From positions 62,001 through 126,000 of the forward strand of contig JAJEKV010000550.1 in the NCBI GenBank assembly GCA_021234155.1: a DNA stretch of 64,000 nt. The letters run 5' to 3'. Numbering within the stretch: the first letter of the stretch is position 1; each line of letters starts with the position of its first letter. Below the pieces are notes generated by a model that made no database searches, was not told where the DNA came from, and was given only the letters and a program-made list of their open reading frames with translations. Origin of the DNA: Isoetes taiwanensis. Its lineage: Eukaryota; Streptophyta; Lycopodiopsida; Isoetales; Isoetaceae. Below are positions 34,190-47,169 of this stretch, one piece after another. The position numbers and the translations under genes are program-made.

Positions 34190-34990
34190 CGGGTGAATCA
34201 ATCCAATATTTTTGTGCCCCTCCGCCTCCTCGTCGTCCCACACCATCCGTGCCGTAATATTCAAGGCGTATGAATATGCAAAGGCGTTTCCTGGCGTGTT
34301 AAGTCCCGCCTGCGAAGATCGGTGATCTGCACTTACTATTCGGATTATGATGGGCTTGAGCAAACACCAACGTAGCACCAAGGTTTTTCTCTTGTGGTTA
34401 ATTTAGGGCTTTTCTTCTTTCTGGGGATTGAAATGCTCAAGATAGGAGCTGTTGTATTCCAGGTTTTGCAGGTTCAAATTACGGATGAATTGGATCCCTT
34501 TTTCCTGTACTCATTGGAGGCAAATGAGGATGATTTCCAAAGCCTTAAAGTAGAGCAATGCATTCTCGTCGATTTTTCAACATTTCCGCACAAATTTATC
34601 GAATTCTTTGGAATATTGTATTAGATCCGGAAGCAATGATGCACCTAGGTCAGTTCATTCTTGAGTAATCGCCTTGCAATTTTGTTATAAAGATGTGCAT
34701 ATCTTGGATGTGCATGTTTATTTTAAGTTATTCTATTTTTACCAGGAATGTGAAACTATCCGTGCAAAGAGGGACAGCCTAAATATTGAGAAAAATGAGG
34801 TTTTTAAGCAGCTTCAACAACAGACTATTAAGCTCACTTCATTGGAACAAGAAGTAAGAGCAAGTTCTCTTGGTTAGTAAGCCACTTGTGCCTTGTGTGT
34901 TCTGATTTTTTATATTGGTTTCTCGGTTCGGGATAAAAGTGAGAGAATCGGGGAGCATATCTAAGCATTTGAGTCCGAAACATCTCAACG
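34190..34990 (+). pseudogene. SAS6: SAS-6 gene fragment (copy 2)
   Basis: Same exon remnants as copy 1. The head-core exon runs 34,463-34,648 and reads VLQVQITDELDPFF. A change of ttgctgg to ttctttgg at about 34,603 adds one base and ends the frame as FFGILY. The coiled-coil exon at 34,746-34,853 is intact. In the next exon (about 34,925-34,990) the acceptor ctccag has become ctcgg, and cag/ctg words inside are replaced by cgg, ttg or ccg. All of these lesions are at CAG/CTG, so they may be sequence errors. The phase break and missing exons between 34,648 and 34,746 are shared with copy 1 and therefore older. Confidence 0.7.
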
Positions 34991-35000
34991 GTATTTTGTT

Positions 35001-35195
35001 AAAAAAATACGGAATAAACAGACCGGAAATCCTGAGGGTTATGGTTTTGTTGAATTTTTAACCCATTCAGACTTATGTATCTAGCATTATTAACCCATTC
35101 AAACTTATAATGGAATGCCAATGCCAAATTGTCAACAACTTTTTGGGTTGAACCGCCATCTTTTGGCATAGAGGACAGGCGTGGTGATTCCTACT
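35001..35195 (+). pseudogene. RBP45/RBP47-type fragment (copy 2)
   Basis: Same relic as at 1,359-1,550: NKQTGNPEGYGFVEF, then YNGMPMPNCQQL and a disrupted LN(W)..SFGIEDRRGD. The tgg of the conserved tryptophan (aactggcc in copy 1) reads aaccgcc here, again at a CTG. Confidence 0.6.
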
Positions 35196-37732
35196 GATTC
35201 AATCTTTAGGCCCCGTAGCAGCCAACTCCTGTGCCAATCCTATTGGCAAGTTCCATGCAGCAAAATGGAGTACCATTAGGATGGTGTCTTGCTGATGCAG
35301 ACGATGTAGCCACATTTTTTTCTCAAGTACCATAGAATGATGAGTGGTTGTATACAAGTTAGAATCAAATTGTTGATCTCATCATGCTATTTTTGTTCTG
35401 CAGAGAACTGTGATTCATGCACTTGTGTCTCCAAGGAGCTTCCATCTCTCACTCCCATCAATGTCCCACCTCACAAAAGGGATCTATGATGCTTGAACAA
35501 AGGCTTGAACTTGAAACCGCCATTTTGGGAACATTTATAAGATAGCATTTGCACCATAAAGCTACCAGATGAATTATATCATATCTTGTTTTAATGCTAG
35601 ATATTGGATGCCAATGCCGGTTAGGATTGCTATCTCTTTTGTATTGATGCTCCCTCTTTGTGGCAAAACAGGCTTGCATTGACACCAGCACATGTTACCA
35701 TATGCAATAGCATATGCTTGACAATGTGCGGTTTTACAATAGTTTACATGGTTCTTGTATTGCAATATTGAGATTACAGATAATGAATATAATGACTACA
35801 TAAAATGTACTCAATAGTTGTTTGCAATGGAAATAATTTGTTTGTCTTGATGTTATTATGCTTTTTAGTAATTAATATTTAGGCCCATAAAATTTACTTA
35901 TGTTTGTTTTTAGTTAGGGCCCGAAGGGCCCAAAATTTTTTAATATAACAATCAACACACAACTACCATTAACATTATTAACACAAACCATTGCATTTAA
36001 CACATTTGAATTAAAATCCCCTTAAACCCCCTTTGGTTTGGGTGCATATTCACGGGGGTTACGTGGCGAGAGCTCTATATATTTACTATACATGTACAAA
36101 ATTAACACCATTAAGTACATTCTCTCAAACCTTATAGTATTTTGCAAACCTTAATATACAGTATACAAAAACTTGTACATGCATACCCCACAAACGAGGA
36201 TCGCTATGTACGGTCCAGATCTTGGAATAAAGGGCAAATATGCCCATCTGAAACTTAATCATAACCTTGTGGTCACCTATTTTCTACATGCACCTAATTT
36301 TGTTACTAGTTTGAACATGTGCTCATTATTTAACTGTGGCCATTGCTCCCAACCTTTCAAACTGGATAACATGAAAGTAGAACTACCGAAATTCCAGCAA
36401 AAAACAGGCCTGTCTCTAGTCATATGTCTTGGATTGTATCAATCAAGATACCATGTGCCATTTCAAGCTTTAAACTGTATGTTTTACTTGTTTGTATAAT
36501 AAATACCGGATCATCCATATTTCTAAATATAGTCATTAACCGGGTCGCTTTTCTTCGTGTAAGAAACATGGAGTATGCAGATAAACAGTGCTGTTATCAA
36601 AAATACAGTATGAAATGAAAACTACTCCTACGATGTTTTTATGAAAATACAAGCTTCCACATGTCACTATCTCATTGTTTGGGTTATCAAACAAACCACA
36701 TATCCAATAGTTCAATGTACTGCCACAAACAGGCCATAGGTTCTGCATAAAAACATGGGGAAAAAAAAGGGAAACTTGTAGTGCTGCTATCAGAAACAGG
36801 GATTATCCATAGTTTAATGTAGAGTCATCAAGTGGACATGAGTTCAGCATACAAAATAGTGAGTATACAGATATACATTGCTACTATCATAAATACAACA
36901 TGAAATGACAGCTTCTCATACAATGTTCTCATGAAAATTAACGTCTCCACATGTCACATTCTCATTGTTTGGATGTATTGCCATTAGCTGTCTATAAGTT
37001 CTGCAATAGAGGGGGGGAAAAAATGCAGACTTGCAGTACTGCTACCAGACTATCAGCAAAATAAAAACTATAATCTCATTGAGTTCGTATTATGGATCAT
37101 GTCCCTATATTCTCAAAACTCAGATTTCAACTGTAATAACAAGACTAAGGTAAGTAGCTCTTCCCTTAGTGCTCAGATACGTATCAGCTTCTCTATTGTG
37201 CGTAATCTTAGAACTCCATAATTGTGATCCATGTTTCCAGCCATAACTTGAACTTGAAAATAAAAAAAGCAACAATAGGAAGAGAAACCGGTACCTGCAC
37301 CAAACAACACAACATTAGCATAAGAATGGTAATGAGTGAGGGGCCAAAAGGTACATTAGGTTTCTCAGCTTATCGCTGGTCACCTATTGTAGCCCTTTTT
37401 ACCCTCAATTCAAGACCCCCTACGTAAAGGTTAAAACTTAAACAAGATACAAATCAGAATATCCATATACTCTTCAAGCATGAAGTTAGTATTTATCGAA
37501 TACATGTACTGCCACTTACAAAACATAACTGTTATACCACAGCAGTGAGTCCCCTCTTGACAATTGTCTATAGTCCAGAAATGGTTAATTTAAAAGGCAT
37601 GAAGATAGCGTGAAGAGCCACTATCAGAAAGACTAATTAAATTACCCCTTTAAATCCAGCTTTTTATGCTAGAACTTAGCAAAGAAGCTATCATAACATT
37701 TATTTATAAACACTGCTGATTCAAACCCCGAA

Positions 37733-38096
37733 AGTCCTCGAAGTTCACTTTCATTGCCATCATCTTGTGTGTCGGGATATTATCCCCTGAAGTTGGAGAC
37801 ACTAAATTTGCTTCCTTCACCATTTGTTACGCCCATGTATTTCTCGCTTATTAGCTCCGGATCCTTGATAGTTTTTGCCATGGGCGTTTACCACCCGAGT
37901 GAGCATCACCTCCATATCGTCATATCTCAAGCCGGGCCTTGGTGACAAGACCACCCCTCTTCTAGGCTTCCGGTAAGTTAGGGCTAATAGGATACCCATG
38001 AGAATCAGATTCATCCATTTGCTCAAACATTCTGTAGAGTTATAGTGGTGATTCATAGGGCATTTATTCAGCCCATTAACACCGGTCCTACAATGA
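37733..38096 (-). pseudogene. Unidentified acidic exon, altered copy (copy 2)
   Basis: Counterpart of 4,084-4,448. Words such as NHHYN and QGSGANK survive, but the frame is broken in several places. Nearly every difference from copy 1 is at a CAG or CTG (ccagatcc to ccggatcc, tctgctt to tctcgctt, catcagcctcc to catcacctcc). Whether the gene is truly broken here is doubtful. Confidence 0.4.
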
Positions 38097-40950
38097 TATC
38101 AATCTTGATTCAAGCATGTAAACTATTCAATCACGGTCTGGGACCAACTTATAGCTTCTTCTGTCGATCGCATACCATATCTACGAATTCAGAGCCGTTT
38201 ATAGCAAAATGCTACCTTTATGTCGGGTATCTTACCTCGAAGTCGCAACCGGTGTATGGCAAAGTATTTCAAATGAATGGAAAAATTTCCTTCTAGTCTC
38301 GTGGATGAACAGCATCCGCAGATTTGAATGGGACTTATCCTACTAACAAAATTTTGGTTCGAAAAATTGCCTTTAATCTCATAAACAAAAGGACACTAAA
38401 ACAAATTTGTAGCCTACAAAGAAACCAATATAGTATTAAATTGTAGCAAAAAATAATATAAATAGATCACGTTCCTAGGAAAATGCCTCTAATGAGTAAT
38501 ATTTAAGTCAATGAGTAGCGACCATCGCAAAGCAAAGTTAAAAGTCTTCCATATTAGCTCCCTCTAATGAGATGTGAAGTGTCCATGTGGAACTTGTTCC
38601 TTGGTTCCCCGAACTTATTCTTTACTAACCAACTATATTAAAAACTCCTATAACTTATTTTTGTACCGTAAAAAAATCCTACCTATATAAAAATGAATCG
38701 GGAAAAAATCCTTTTACGCCTCTCTTTTTTGACCGGCCAGATATCCTACTATATTTCAAGTGAATCGGAAAATCATTTTTTGAACCTGAAATTCTCGCGG
38801 AAGCCTAGACTTTGCCACACACATAGGTCGCAACCCTTGTACCCGTAATGGACGCTTAGCACCCTCAAGGGCTCTACTTCTTTGCGCCAATCAGGCTCCA
38901 TAGGCGTGGACCAGACCATACTGTATAGCCTATCCATGGTTTCCATGCCATTGCCCTAAACCCTTGATCACGATATTTTGTGTAGATAAATATAAAAGTC
39001 ACTTTGTTTGCTAAAACTTAATACCCTAGTGCAATACATCCATTGTGTACCAATAATTAGAGCCACTTATCCTATGCCACTGGCCATTTAAGTTACAAAT
39101 ATACGGTCCAGCTTATTTAGTAAACACTATACTTTAGTAACCACAATATAGTTGTGCATTCCCTTGGTTTATGAAAGAATCAATCCATATAACTTCGGTT
39201 TAAACCCCTAGAGCCATGGTTCACTAATAAATGAAAGATGCCTATGCCTATGTACAGCTCTCATGCATGCATAAATAAAACCACAAGAGTAATGGTATTA
39301 ATATAAAAAAAAAAAAAAACTAGCAAAAAGGCACGCCAAAGGCCATAAAAAGATAAAAAGAAAAAATTAAGGCAAGGGAATTGGATAGGAAAAAATTATT
39401 GAATTATCTTTGTATTAGGGCAAAATTGTATTGAAATGTATTGTCCATTGTTGAAATAGCATGTGTTGTTTGGATAGTTTAAATGATGCCCCTGCTGCCA
39501 TTTTGAGATTTGGTTTTGATTTGTGTTGTTTGTACCTAGTTGATAAGTTTCTTGTTTTTCTTTATCGTTGGTTTTTATTTTACTCTGCATTGTTAGTTGT
39601 ATTAGAGTTGTTTTGTGATGTAGATGTTTTTTTGTTTTTCCTTTTCTTTAGTTTATCTTAATAAATATAATATCTTAATAAATATGAAGTCAATTATTGG
39701 TAGTCTTTAATAAACCATAAAATCTGACTCTATACACCGCTAAATTCCCATCAAATGCCTATAGATGACCTTTAATGACTCCCACAAAATGTCCAATAAA
39801 TGGAATAGCCCCAAGAAAAAAATTCCAAGGCTTTTTTTTCTACCCTTCATTGTAAGAAGATTGGCTTGTAATAGCTTCATTAGTTTGAAAAGTAATAGTA
39901 ATTGTACTATAGATGGAGGTAGCAACTAAGTTGCATTGGCATAAGTTGTTTTGGCATATATTGAAGAAGCTAGTTTTTCATATGGGATGGGCATCATCAT
40001 GCTTTAGGTTCTTCATATCTCCAACTTATATTTCAAGTACGTTCTCACCTTAGTATCTCCAATGTATACTTGAAGATCAAATTGATGTTCAATTTCCTTT
40101 GACCGAGAAAAATAAGCTTCTTCTTGATGCTCATTATTGAATAAATCTTGAACCTTCAATTTTCTTCCGGAAGAACCAAAAGAACCATTTAATTGTTACT
40201 TTTTGTCTTTCATGAATGGGAACACAAATGTTAATTTGGAACCAACATTTTAATAAGCTATTGTGATAAAGAGGCCAACAAGAAAATGGGATATATCTAT
40301 ATTGAACTTGCCAAGAGACATCAATGTTTGTTGTATGTTGTATGCTATCTTCGAATTGAGCCCAAACTTATGTGTGCCCCCCAAGTGGTACAGTGGCATG
40401 GCATTTCACCATCATAAAGTCCTTGAACTCATTATGCATGGAACATGTTGTGGAGATGTTTCTAAGACGGCATTCACCATCATAAAGTCGCGAACTCATT
40501 ATGCATGGAACATGTTGTGGAGATGTTTCATCCTTGTGTAAACTAATGCTTTTTAAATCTTAATGATTAAGTAATATTAAATGTTTAATGGTGCGTGGTT
40601 AACACCAAAATGGTTTGATCGTGGTGACCCATCGGAAAAGATATTACGGCACCAATATCTTTGAGGCATAGCCAATCCTCGTATGGATTAAGAATATGTG
40701 AGAATCGCCAAGACTTTGTTCTCGCTAGATCCACAAAGACTATATATGCAAAGAAGAACCAAGAAATACCGGTCCAAACAATTTGGTTAGGAGTTCAAAC
40801 GGCATTTGCTCGGTTAAATTATTTCTTTATGCAAATGTCCCGCCGACGATTGAAAAGATCGATTAATCGAGCATAATATGACATTATTATTACGTTCATG
40901 TACAATGCATGAATGATAGTAAAGTAGTGACAACCTTCATCTCGCTAGTC

Positions 40951-41548
40951 CTACATAACTATATGCGTTAGAATAGAAATAAAAGCAAATTGGCTGATAT
41001 GCATGCTTTCTTTTCGCATCTTCTTGAACAAAGCTACTAACTTTTTAGCACTCCCATGTTGTGCATAACCATTGCATTCCAAGAAACAAATTCCCCGAAC
41101 GCATGTTCTCAAATACATCTTTGAGCATCTTTCATCGCCACCCTTCATATACATCACAATAAGTCTGTTCTGAATATCATTGTCCAAGTCTAGACCTGCC
41201 TTCTCTAGAGCATTATGAATAGACTTACCCAAGTCAAGAGTTCTTTTAGTAGTGCATGAGGTGAAAATGCTACTGATATGTTACCTTCAAATAGGGTGTA
41301 AATCCTTGTCCTTGCATTGTTTTCTGAGCTCAAAAGCATCCCCATATTTGGAAAGGCAATAGCAATGAACACTTGAGAGGCATCATTAAAATTCCCTCAG
41401 ATTTGGAATGCATGGTGACAAGTGCGGATGCCACATAAGTGTCAAGTGGACTCCAAAGAAGAATGACATAAGCATGAGCAGATTTACTACTTGAAAATTT
41501 GGTTTGCCCCCTTCCACCTGCAAATTGAAGAAAAGGTAACGACACCAC
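40951..41548 (-). pseudogene. Broken PPR gene (copy 2)
   Basis: Counterpart of 7,300-7,890. One open piece (40,951-41,232) reads MGKSIHNALEKAGLDLDNDI, IVMYMKGG, then FLECNGYAQHGSAKKLVALF and FAFISIL: a nearly complete PLS stretch. A second piece (41,330-41,548) reads KSAHAYVILLWSPLDTYVAS and ALVTMHSKS. The two are out of frame with each other. Comparing both copies suggests a longer PPR frame than either shows. Confidence 0.65.
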
Positions 41549-44500
41549 ACACAGGGCAAAATCAAGTCTTACAATTGAGCTTACGCTTCAACTTACAATT
41601 TAGGATGAAGTTTCTCTACAGGGACAAGCTTCACTTGTAACATTGATCCAAACATAAGATAATTGTGCATGCATTCAGTGAAAATAGCAGCCACCTGCAT
41701 GAGTCAAATCTGAACATTATAAATTGAGAAGCAAAGACAAGTTTTAGCGCCATTGACAGCAAGACAACATACAAGAATATCCAACTCCTTCTCATTGAAT
41801 GCTTGTAAAGATCATTGTCTGCCACCATAGTAGCAAGACATGAGAGACTTTTATGTTGGAGGAAAAAAATATTAGGGCATATTTAAGCCAAACACCATCT
41901 ACAGTGTTGTTAAAGCCCCCTATTAACCTTCTTATAATTTTTATTGTTGAAATGTCAATACCATGGCTCAAAATGTGGTGAGACTTGTCTACTTATTCAG
42001 CCTTTCCTAGAATCTGCTTTTAACGAGAATGGAGGCAAATGCTTATAACAGATTATGAAGGATATGCAAAGCATACCAAGTAGCCATTTGAGTAACTAAA
42101 ATCAGACTGCTGTTTACAAAAGATTGAAAGGCATACAGAGCATATAAATCCCATGTCAATAGTCTTCTTATGACAAAGACATCTGTACAAATGGTTAAAC
42201 TTTCAGCATGGCATACCCTAGATGAGAACCACAGAATATCTGCATTAAATTGGAGGTACATACGATGCACGGAAGTCAACGCCTGTAAGTTGAGGAAGCT
42301 GGAAAAATCTACGAGAATAGAGGTCCCCAGCAAGTACCATCTGCAATCAGTAGCAAAAACTTTCACTGACATTGTATGCAACATTGTAGGTTGTTTTACA
42401 ATCTATCTGTTGCTCTAATGTTGCATAGAATTTTCCTAGTCTTCAGCCGTGGGCCAGCTAGTATGTGTGTCGAGCATCAAAGAACCAGATAGTGATTGAA
42501 AGACTATACAATTTCATTGGGAAGGAAAAGGTACATTGTCTCTGGCCCAGACCTCTCTATAGCATTCATTTTAATCGTGGCAACGGTCAATTGCAAACTG
42601 CGTGTTGAAGGGAACTGTCTAAATAATATCTTGTGATCTTATCCCAGAATGGCACTGAAATTGGTTGAGTACAACCAAACAAAATGACAATAAAATCTTA
42701 GAAGAAAAACTTACTTTTAAAAGGATTAGAAGCTTACCTCAAGATACTGAAACAGACCATCAAATTGTGAGGGTTTCATGTGTATTCCTCCAGTGATATG
42801 TGCTGCCTGAACAGTTGCCCAACTAAAGTACATAAATTTGATATCCAATGCTCATTCTTGCTGATGTTACAGTTACCTGCTGTAAAAAGGATGATTGTTG
42901 AATTCCAACCATACATGAATCAATAGGAATCTGAAACATAAAAATTTTATTTAGAAACATGTGGACAACTACTAAATTAACTACTAACTACAAAGGTTAT
43001 CTCAGACACACCATGGAACGCTGAGCTGCTGAGAAGATTGCATTCATAACGGCAATGTACCTATAAGTTCCCACATGCCTTGTATTGGATTAAGTACACT
43101 AAATTGCAATTAATGGGAGCTATTGCTTACGGTCGAGGGGCATCAGGGGAACCCTGTAAGCATAGTATCTGCAAAAAAACAAGTCCGTGGCGTTTTCAGC
43201 ATGCATATGCTTTCTAGACAGAAATAATATAGGAGAATCTTACCCTTGGACGAGGATGCAATGCATCAGTTCTTAACTTCCCTTATACATAGCAGAGTGC
43301 CATTGACAAAGCACCAGAAAGAAGTGAGAACATTTTTCCCCAACTAGCTTTTCTGTATCTTTTGCAATGAACTCCTTCAATTTCTCCAGAATCTTCGTGT
43401 TTGCTTTTGCTCTTTAAATCTTCAAAAGAATCATATAAGAATGCACTGAAGCATTTTCTGCAGTGGTCAGCAATTGGATGAAAGTAATAAGGTCGAAATA
43501 ATAAATGGCGTAAAATACCAGGAATTGCCGCCCATGACAATTGCCACAATCTCGTTCATGTGATTCAAAAGTGAAATTGCATTCACAAAGGACAGTGTCT
43601 GCAATGACAACAAACTGGTTGGTGCTATCCAATTTTAGTGTAGCTCAAGAAGGGCCTTGATAATTGAAATCCCGCATGGCATCAATTTTAAAAAACACCT
43701 GATGTTGCAGAAAGGTCGATGGAAGAAGACCTTCTAGAATCGACGGAAAGAAGCTGTCTCACGAAGTTAAAACAAAACCCTAGCGAATGAATATCTTTCA
43801 ATATCTCCGTGTCAAATTTCGGGTCATTTCTAATTTTTCTAGCCATCGATTTAGAAAAAAAAGGATCTAAGGATGTAGCTTATGCCACCTCACATTTTGC
43901 TGATTTGGGCGCTACGTGGATAGCTTAGAATTGCAAGGAGGGTTGCACGCTTGGTTAGAATTTTGGCGTGCCAAAAAAAAAAAAAAAAAAAAAAAAAACC
44001 CTTAAACAAAAAAAACCTTAAACCTGTTCAAACAGACTTTTTACCTTTCCAAGACCTTTTGCAAAGACCTTTTTAAGGTACAATTAGCAGCCCTAAGTTT
44101 AAAACATGTGTATTTCAACTTAGGCCATAACATGGTTACGGATTCAACAATTTCACAATTAGTATATTTGAACTTAAAACCGACATTAATGTCAAAGAAA
44201 CTTGTTTTATCAAAGTGGTCACATTACATGAGAAGATTCCTGGTATTCGAAATAGAGATCAGAATATTTCCAGAATATTTCCATTAAACTTACTGCAATA
44301 ACTAGCAGGCCATATGAAATAAGAATGTACAGCCCTTCAAGAATTAAAAATTCTAGATTTCAACGTATCTCAGCAAAGAACTTCCTTTATCATGTCTTGT
44401 AAGCTTATCCAAATTTGAAATAATTTGAACGAACATACACAGGAGCAAGAAATCCCGTTACTTGCAGTGAAACCAGAGGACAGTTAGCCTAAGAAGGGTA

Positions 44501-44774
44501 AGAGCCTAAGTCACTAGCAGGTAAGCTACGGATCTCTTGGGCTCATCGCCCTTCACCTTGCATGTTTGTAAAACAAATGCAGGTAGGTCCAATCATGTAA
44601 CAAGCATCAACAAAAGAGCATCTTGTGTTTATAGCCATTATTACCATTTAGGCATAAAGCAATAGAGGAAAAGGGAAAAGGACATCAAAATGATCAAGTT
44701 CCAGACCTGCTCAGTAATTAGAATTTCCATAAAGCCAATGTGTAGTAGTTCTAGAATTTCATTTTTCTAAGCAT

Positions 44775-46763
44775 TTCCTCCAATTTGCCCCAAGCATTTA
44801 CACTATGGTAATTAAAGCTATGTTAAAAGCTATCTCAGCGTGAAGTTAATGTCGCAAGACTCTAAGTCACTATAAACCTGTTTTATTAATACCAACAAAC
44901 AAACTGATATATATCAGAGTGATATTTTACCAGAACGTACCATGGTCCCTGGTGCAAAGATAACATCAATAATCATTTTAATTTAAACAAACTGCAGCCA
45001 TCATAAAAGTGCAGCAAGCTAAAGCAACATGCAGCAAGCCCCAAGGCCATAGGGAAACTCCCTACCTCTGCCAAGTGGACATCAAGATGCACCTTAGAAG
45101 ATGTGCAAGCATGCATTCTTAAAAATTGAAGCTACACGGTTTCAGCAGTCAGCCAGTATTAGTGTAAATGGCCAAACATATCCAGTGAATTGCAGGAATA
45201 TTAGATCCATACATAACTTAGAGCAGGATCAGGATAAAGATATCAGAACTAAAAATGCCCTAAGATCTTAGTTAAGATAAAATTCAAAACTAACTGAAAT
45301 GTCATGGGTAGATGTAAAGCACCACATCAGCTAATAGCCCTGCTTAAGGATATCCAACTCTATGTCAGATTATGCATCATATCATAAACTAGAGAGTTAA
45401 ATACCATATTATCCTTCCTGCCGCATACACTAGGGTAGCAACTATACGAGATCCATTAGATCCAGTAAACTTTATCTTATGTCCAATATCTCAGCCAGAT
45501 AGAAATGAAAATTTCACAACAATACTGCAATCTCAGATCACTTTAAACAAATGAAAATCCCAGGTCAAGAATCAAGCTATATCCTACATAAGTGTAATCA
45601 CATATCCCATAATATGCTACAATTTTCAACATAATATTGATTATGCGTCCAACCTGAATTGTAGATGCCGATTATCTTTAGTTTGAACAGCTGGTGGAAT
45701 GCAGACACCTGATGGGTACGAATTTGAGTGCTAATGCCGTGTGCAGATGCCATTGTAGCCATGGTAGAGGGCGCATCCAAGGTGCCTTCCATAGATTTCG
45801 AATTTTTTCATCTCCTTCTAGCTAGCACTTGCAGATTCTCAGCGATTCCAGTGAGCCCATAAGGAGTTCCTTGGCAATTTTTTACAGAGGAACACAATAT
45901 GCAAGCCTGCCAAGTGCTCAACTATTCTCTGAATTGAACTGAGCAAGTGTATTCTCTGCCGCAACCCTAATTAGGGCTCTATTACAGCTATAAATTAGGT
46001 CATGAACAGGCCGATTCCTTGTATAAAAACGAACCTAATCCATGTAGAATCAGAGCCTTACCTTTTATCAAGGGTTCAGGATCTCTCCAAGAATTCGTAT
46101 GCCAGATGTGCAGTGGCCGGTAGCTTATCTGTTCTTACAGTATAAGTTCAAGAAATCGTGCAAAATTTTAGGGCATAGAATGAGAATGTATTCCGTCCAT
46201 GGTATATTCCATGGTTTTATTTATTCAAATATTGTGCACATAATGTAGACCATCAGAAAGAAATACGTGGATGACAATGTCAGTTTTTAACACAAATAAA
46301 TGCAATTTAGGATCTTCACTATTTGTGAGCTTAATACCAGAATCCAATCACTATGCTATCATTAGATTCCATGTTGTCCATGAAACCATGTTCATTCCAT
46401 GTCTTAACACGTGCACCTGCTTCTGCTTCGTAGAGCCATGAAATGTGTAGAAAGCCTCATTCATCATTGGACCAAAGTTGAACCATTGAATCATGGAACC
46501 AAGTTGAACCGACTTATTTGATTCCAGTTTCATATCTTAGCCCGCCCGTAAAGGTCTAAACAAGCTTCAAGAATTTTTCTTTTGTCAATACACTCTTCTC
46601 CATGTAAACAACTGTGTCCATATCTTTGGAATCATTGAGCGCAGAATGAGCATATTGGGGCATTATCATGACTGGACAGTAAGCCACCAAATCTCTTAAG
46701 ATATAGCTATATTGAGTCCTGTATAACAAGTCCATCATTACTTATAATTTAAAAAAAAAAAAA
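44775..46763. other. Right flank of copy 2; possible first exon on the minus strand
   Basis: Unrelated to what follows copy 1. On the minus strand a frame starts at 45,792 with MEGTLDAPSTMATMASAHGI and has donor-like CAG/GTGTCT and CAG/GTTGGA sites within 60 codons. This could be the 5' exon of an unknown gene running leftward, but no continuation is recognised. Confidence 0.3.
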
Positions 46764-46900
46764 AATGCAGTAAGAACATCATGGCAGGATTATTTTTGCT
46801 AATCCATCTTATAGCGACTATGAAAACAAAGTTCTCTTGCATCATATTACTGGAATATCCGCAGCAATAACTGTGGCAAAAACTCCAGCACAATGTTAAT
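46764..46900. repeat. Host repeat, interrupted copy (left half)
   Basis: Matches 50,249-50,390: aagaacatcatggcaggatt, taatccatcttatag, gttactggaatatc/attactggaatatc, aactgtggcaaaaa and acaatgttaat. The right half resumes at about 49,819 (gcttgggtattctgcctgtg) and matches 50,397 onward. Confidence 0.85.
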
Positions 46901-47169
46901 ATGTAGCATAATAACAGGGGGGTTTCTTTTGTATTTTTGTACACTTTTTAATATGGTTTTCATATGATTTTAAGGGCGTATTCCACGAGATGTACTGATC
47001 AGTATATCTAGAGTGCACGCGGTATTCTCATGTTTTAGTTCCACATTCTTAATGGTTTTTGCTCCCCTTACCCATCTTAATGGCCAAGATTGACCCTAGG
47101 AGTTTTTAATCCAAGGGTTTACAATAGAAGCCCTTTTTGAATGCACCGGTTTTAGGCAATTTTCAAACT

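Larger units (their letters stand above)
33659..44774 (+). repeat. Segmental duplication, copy 2
   Basis: Direct repeat of 1-11,115, offset about 33.65 kb. It starts at or before actatctccaatatgtagc and ends at cattt ttctaagcat. From about 33,985 to 38,900 this copy is altered at CAG/CTG sites relative to copy 1. From about 42,225 to 43,350 the situation is reversed. 43,380-44,774 is nearly identical to copy 1. Gene fragments are listed separately; the intervening sequence is non-coding as in copy 1. Confidence 0.95.
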
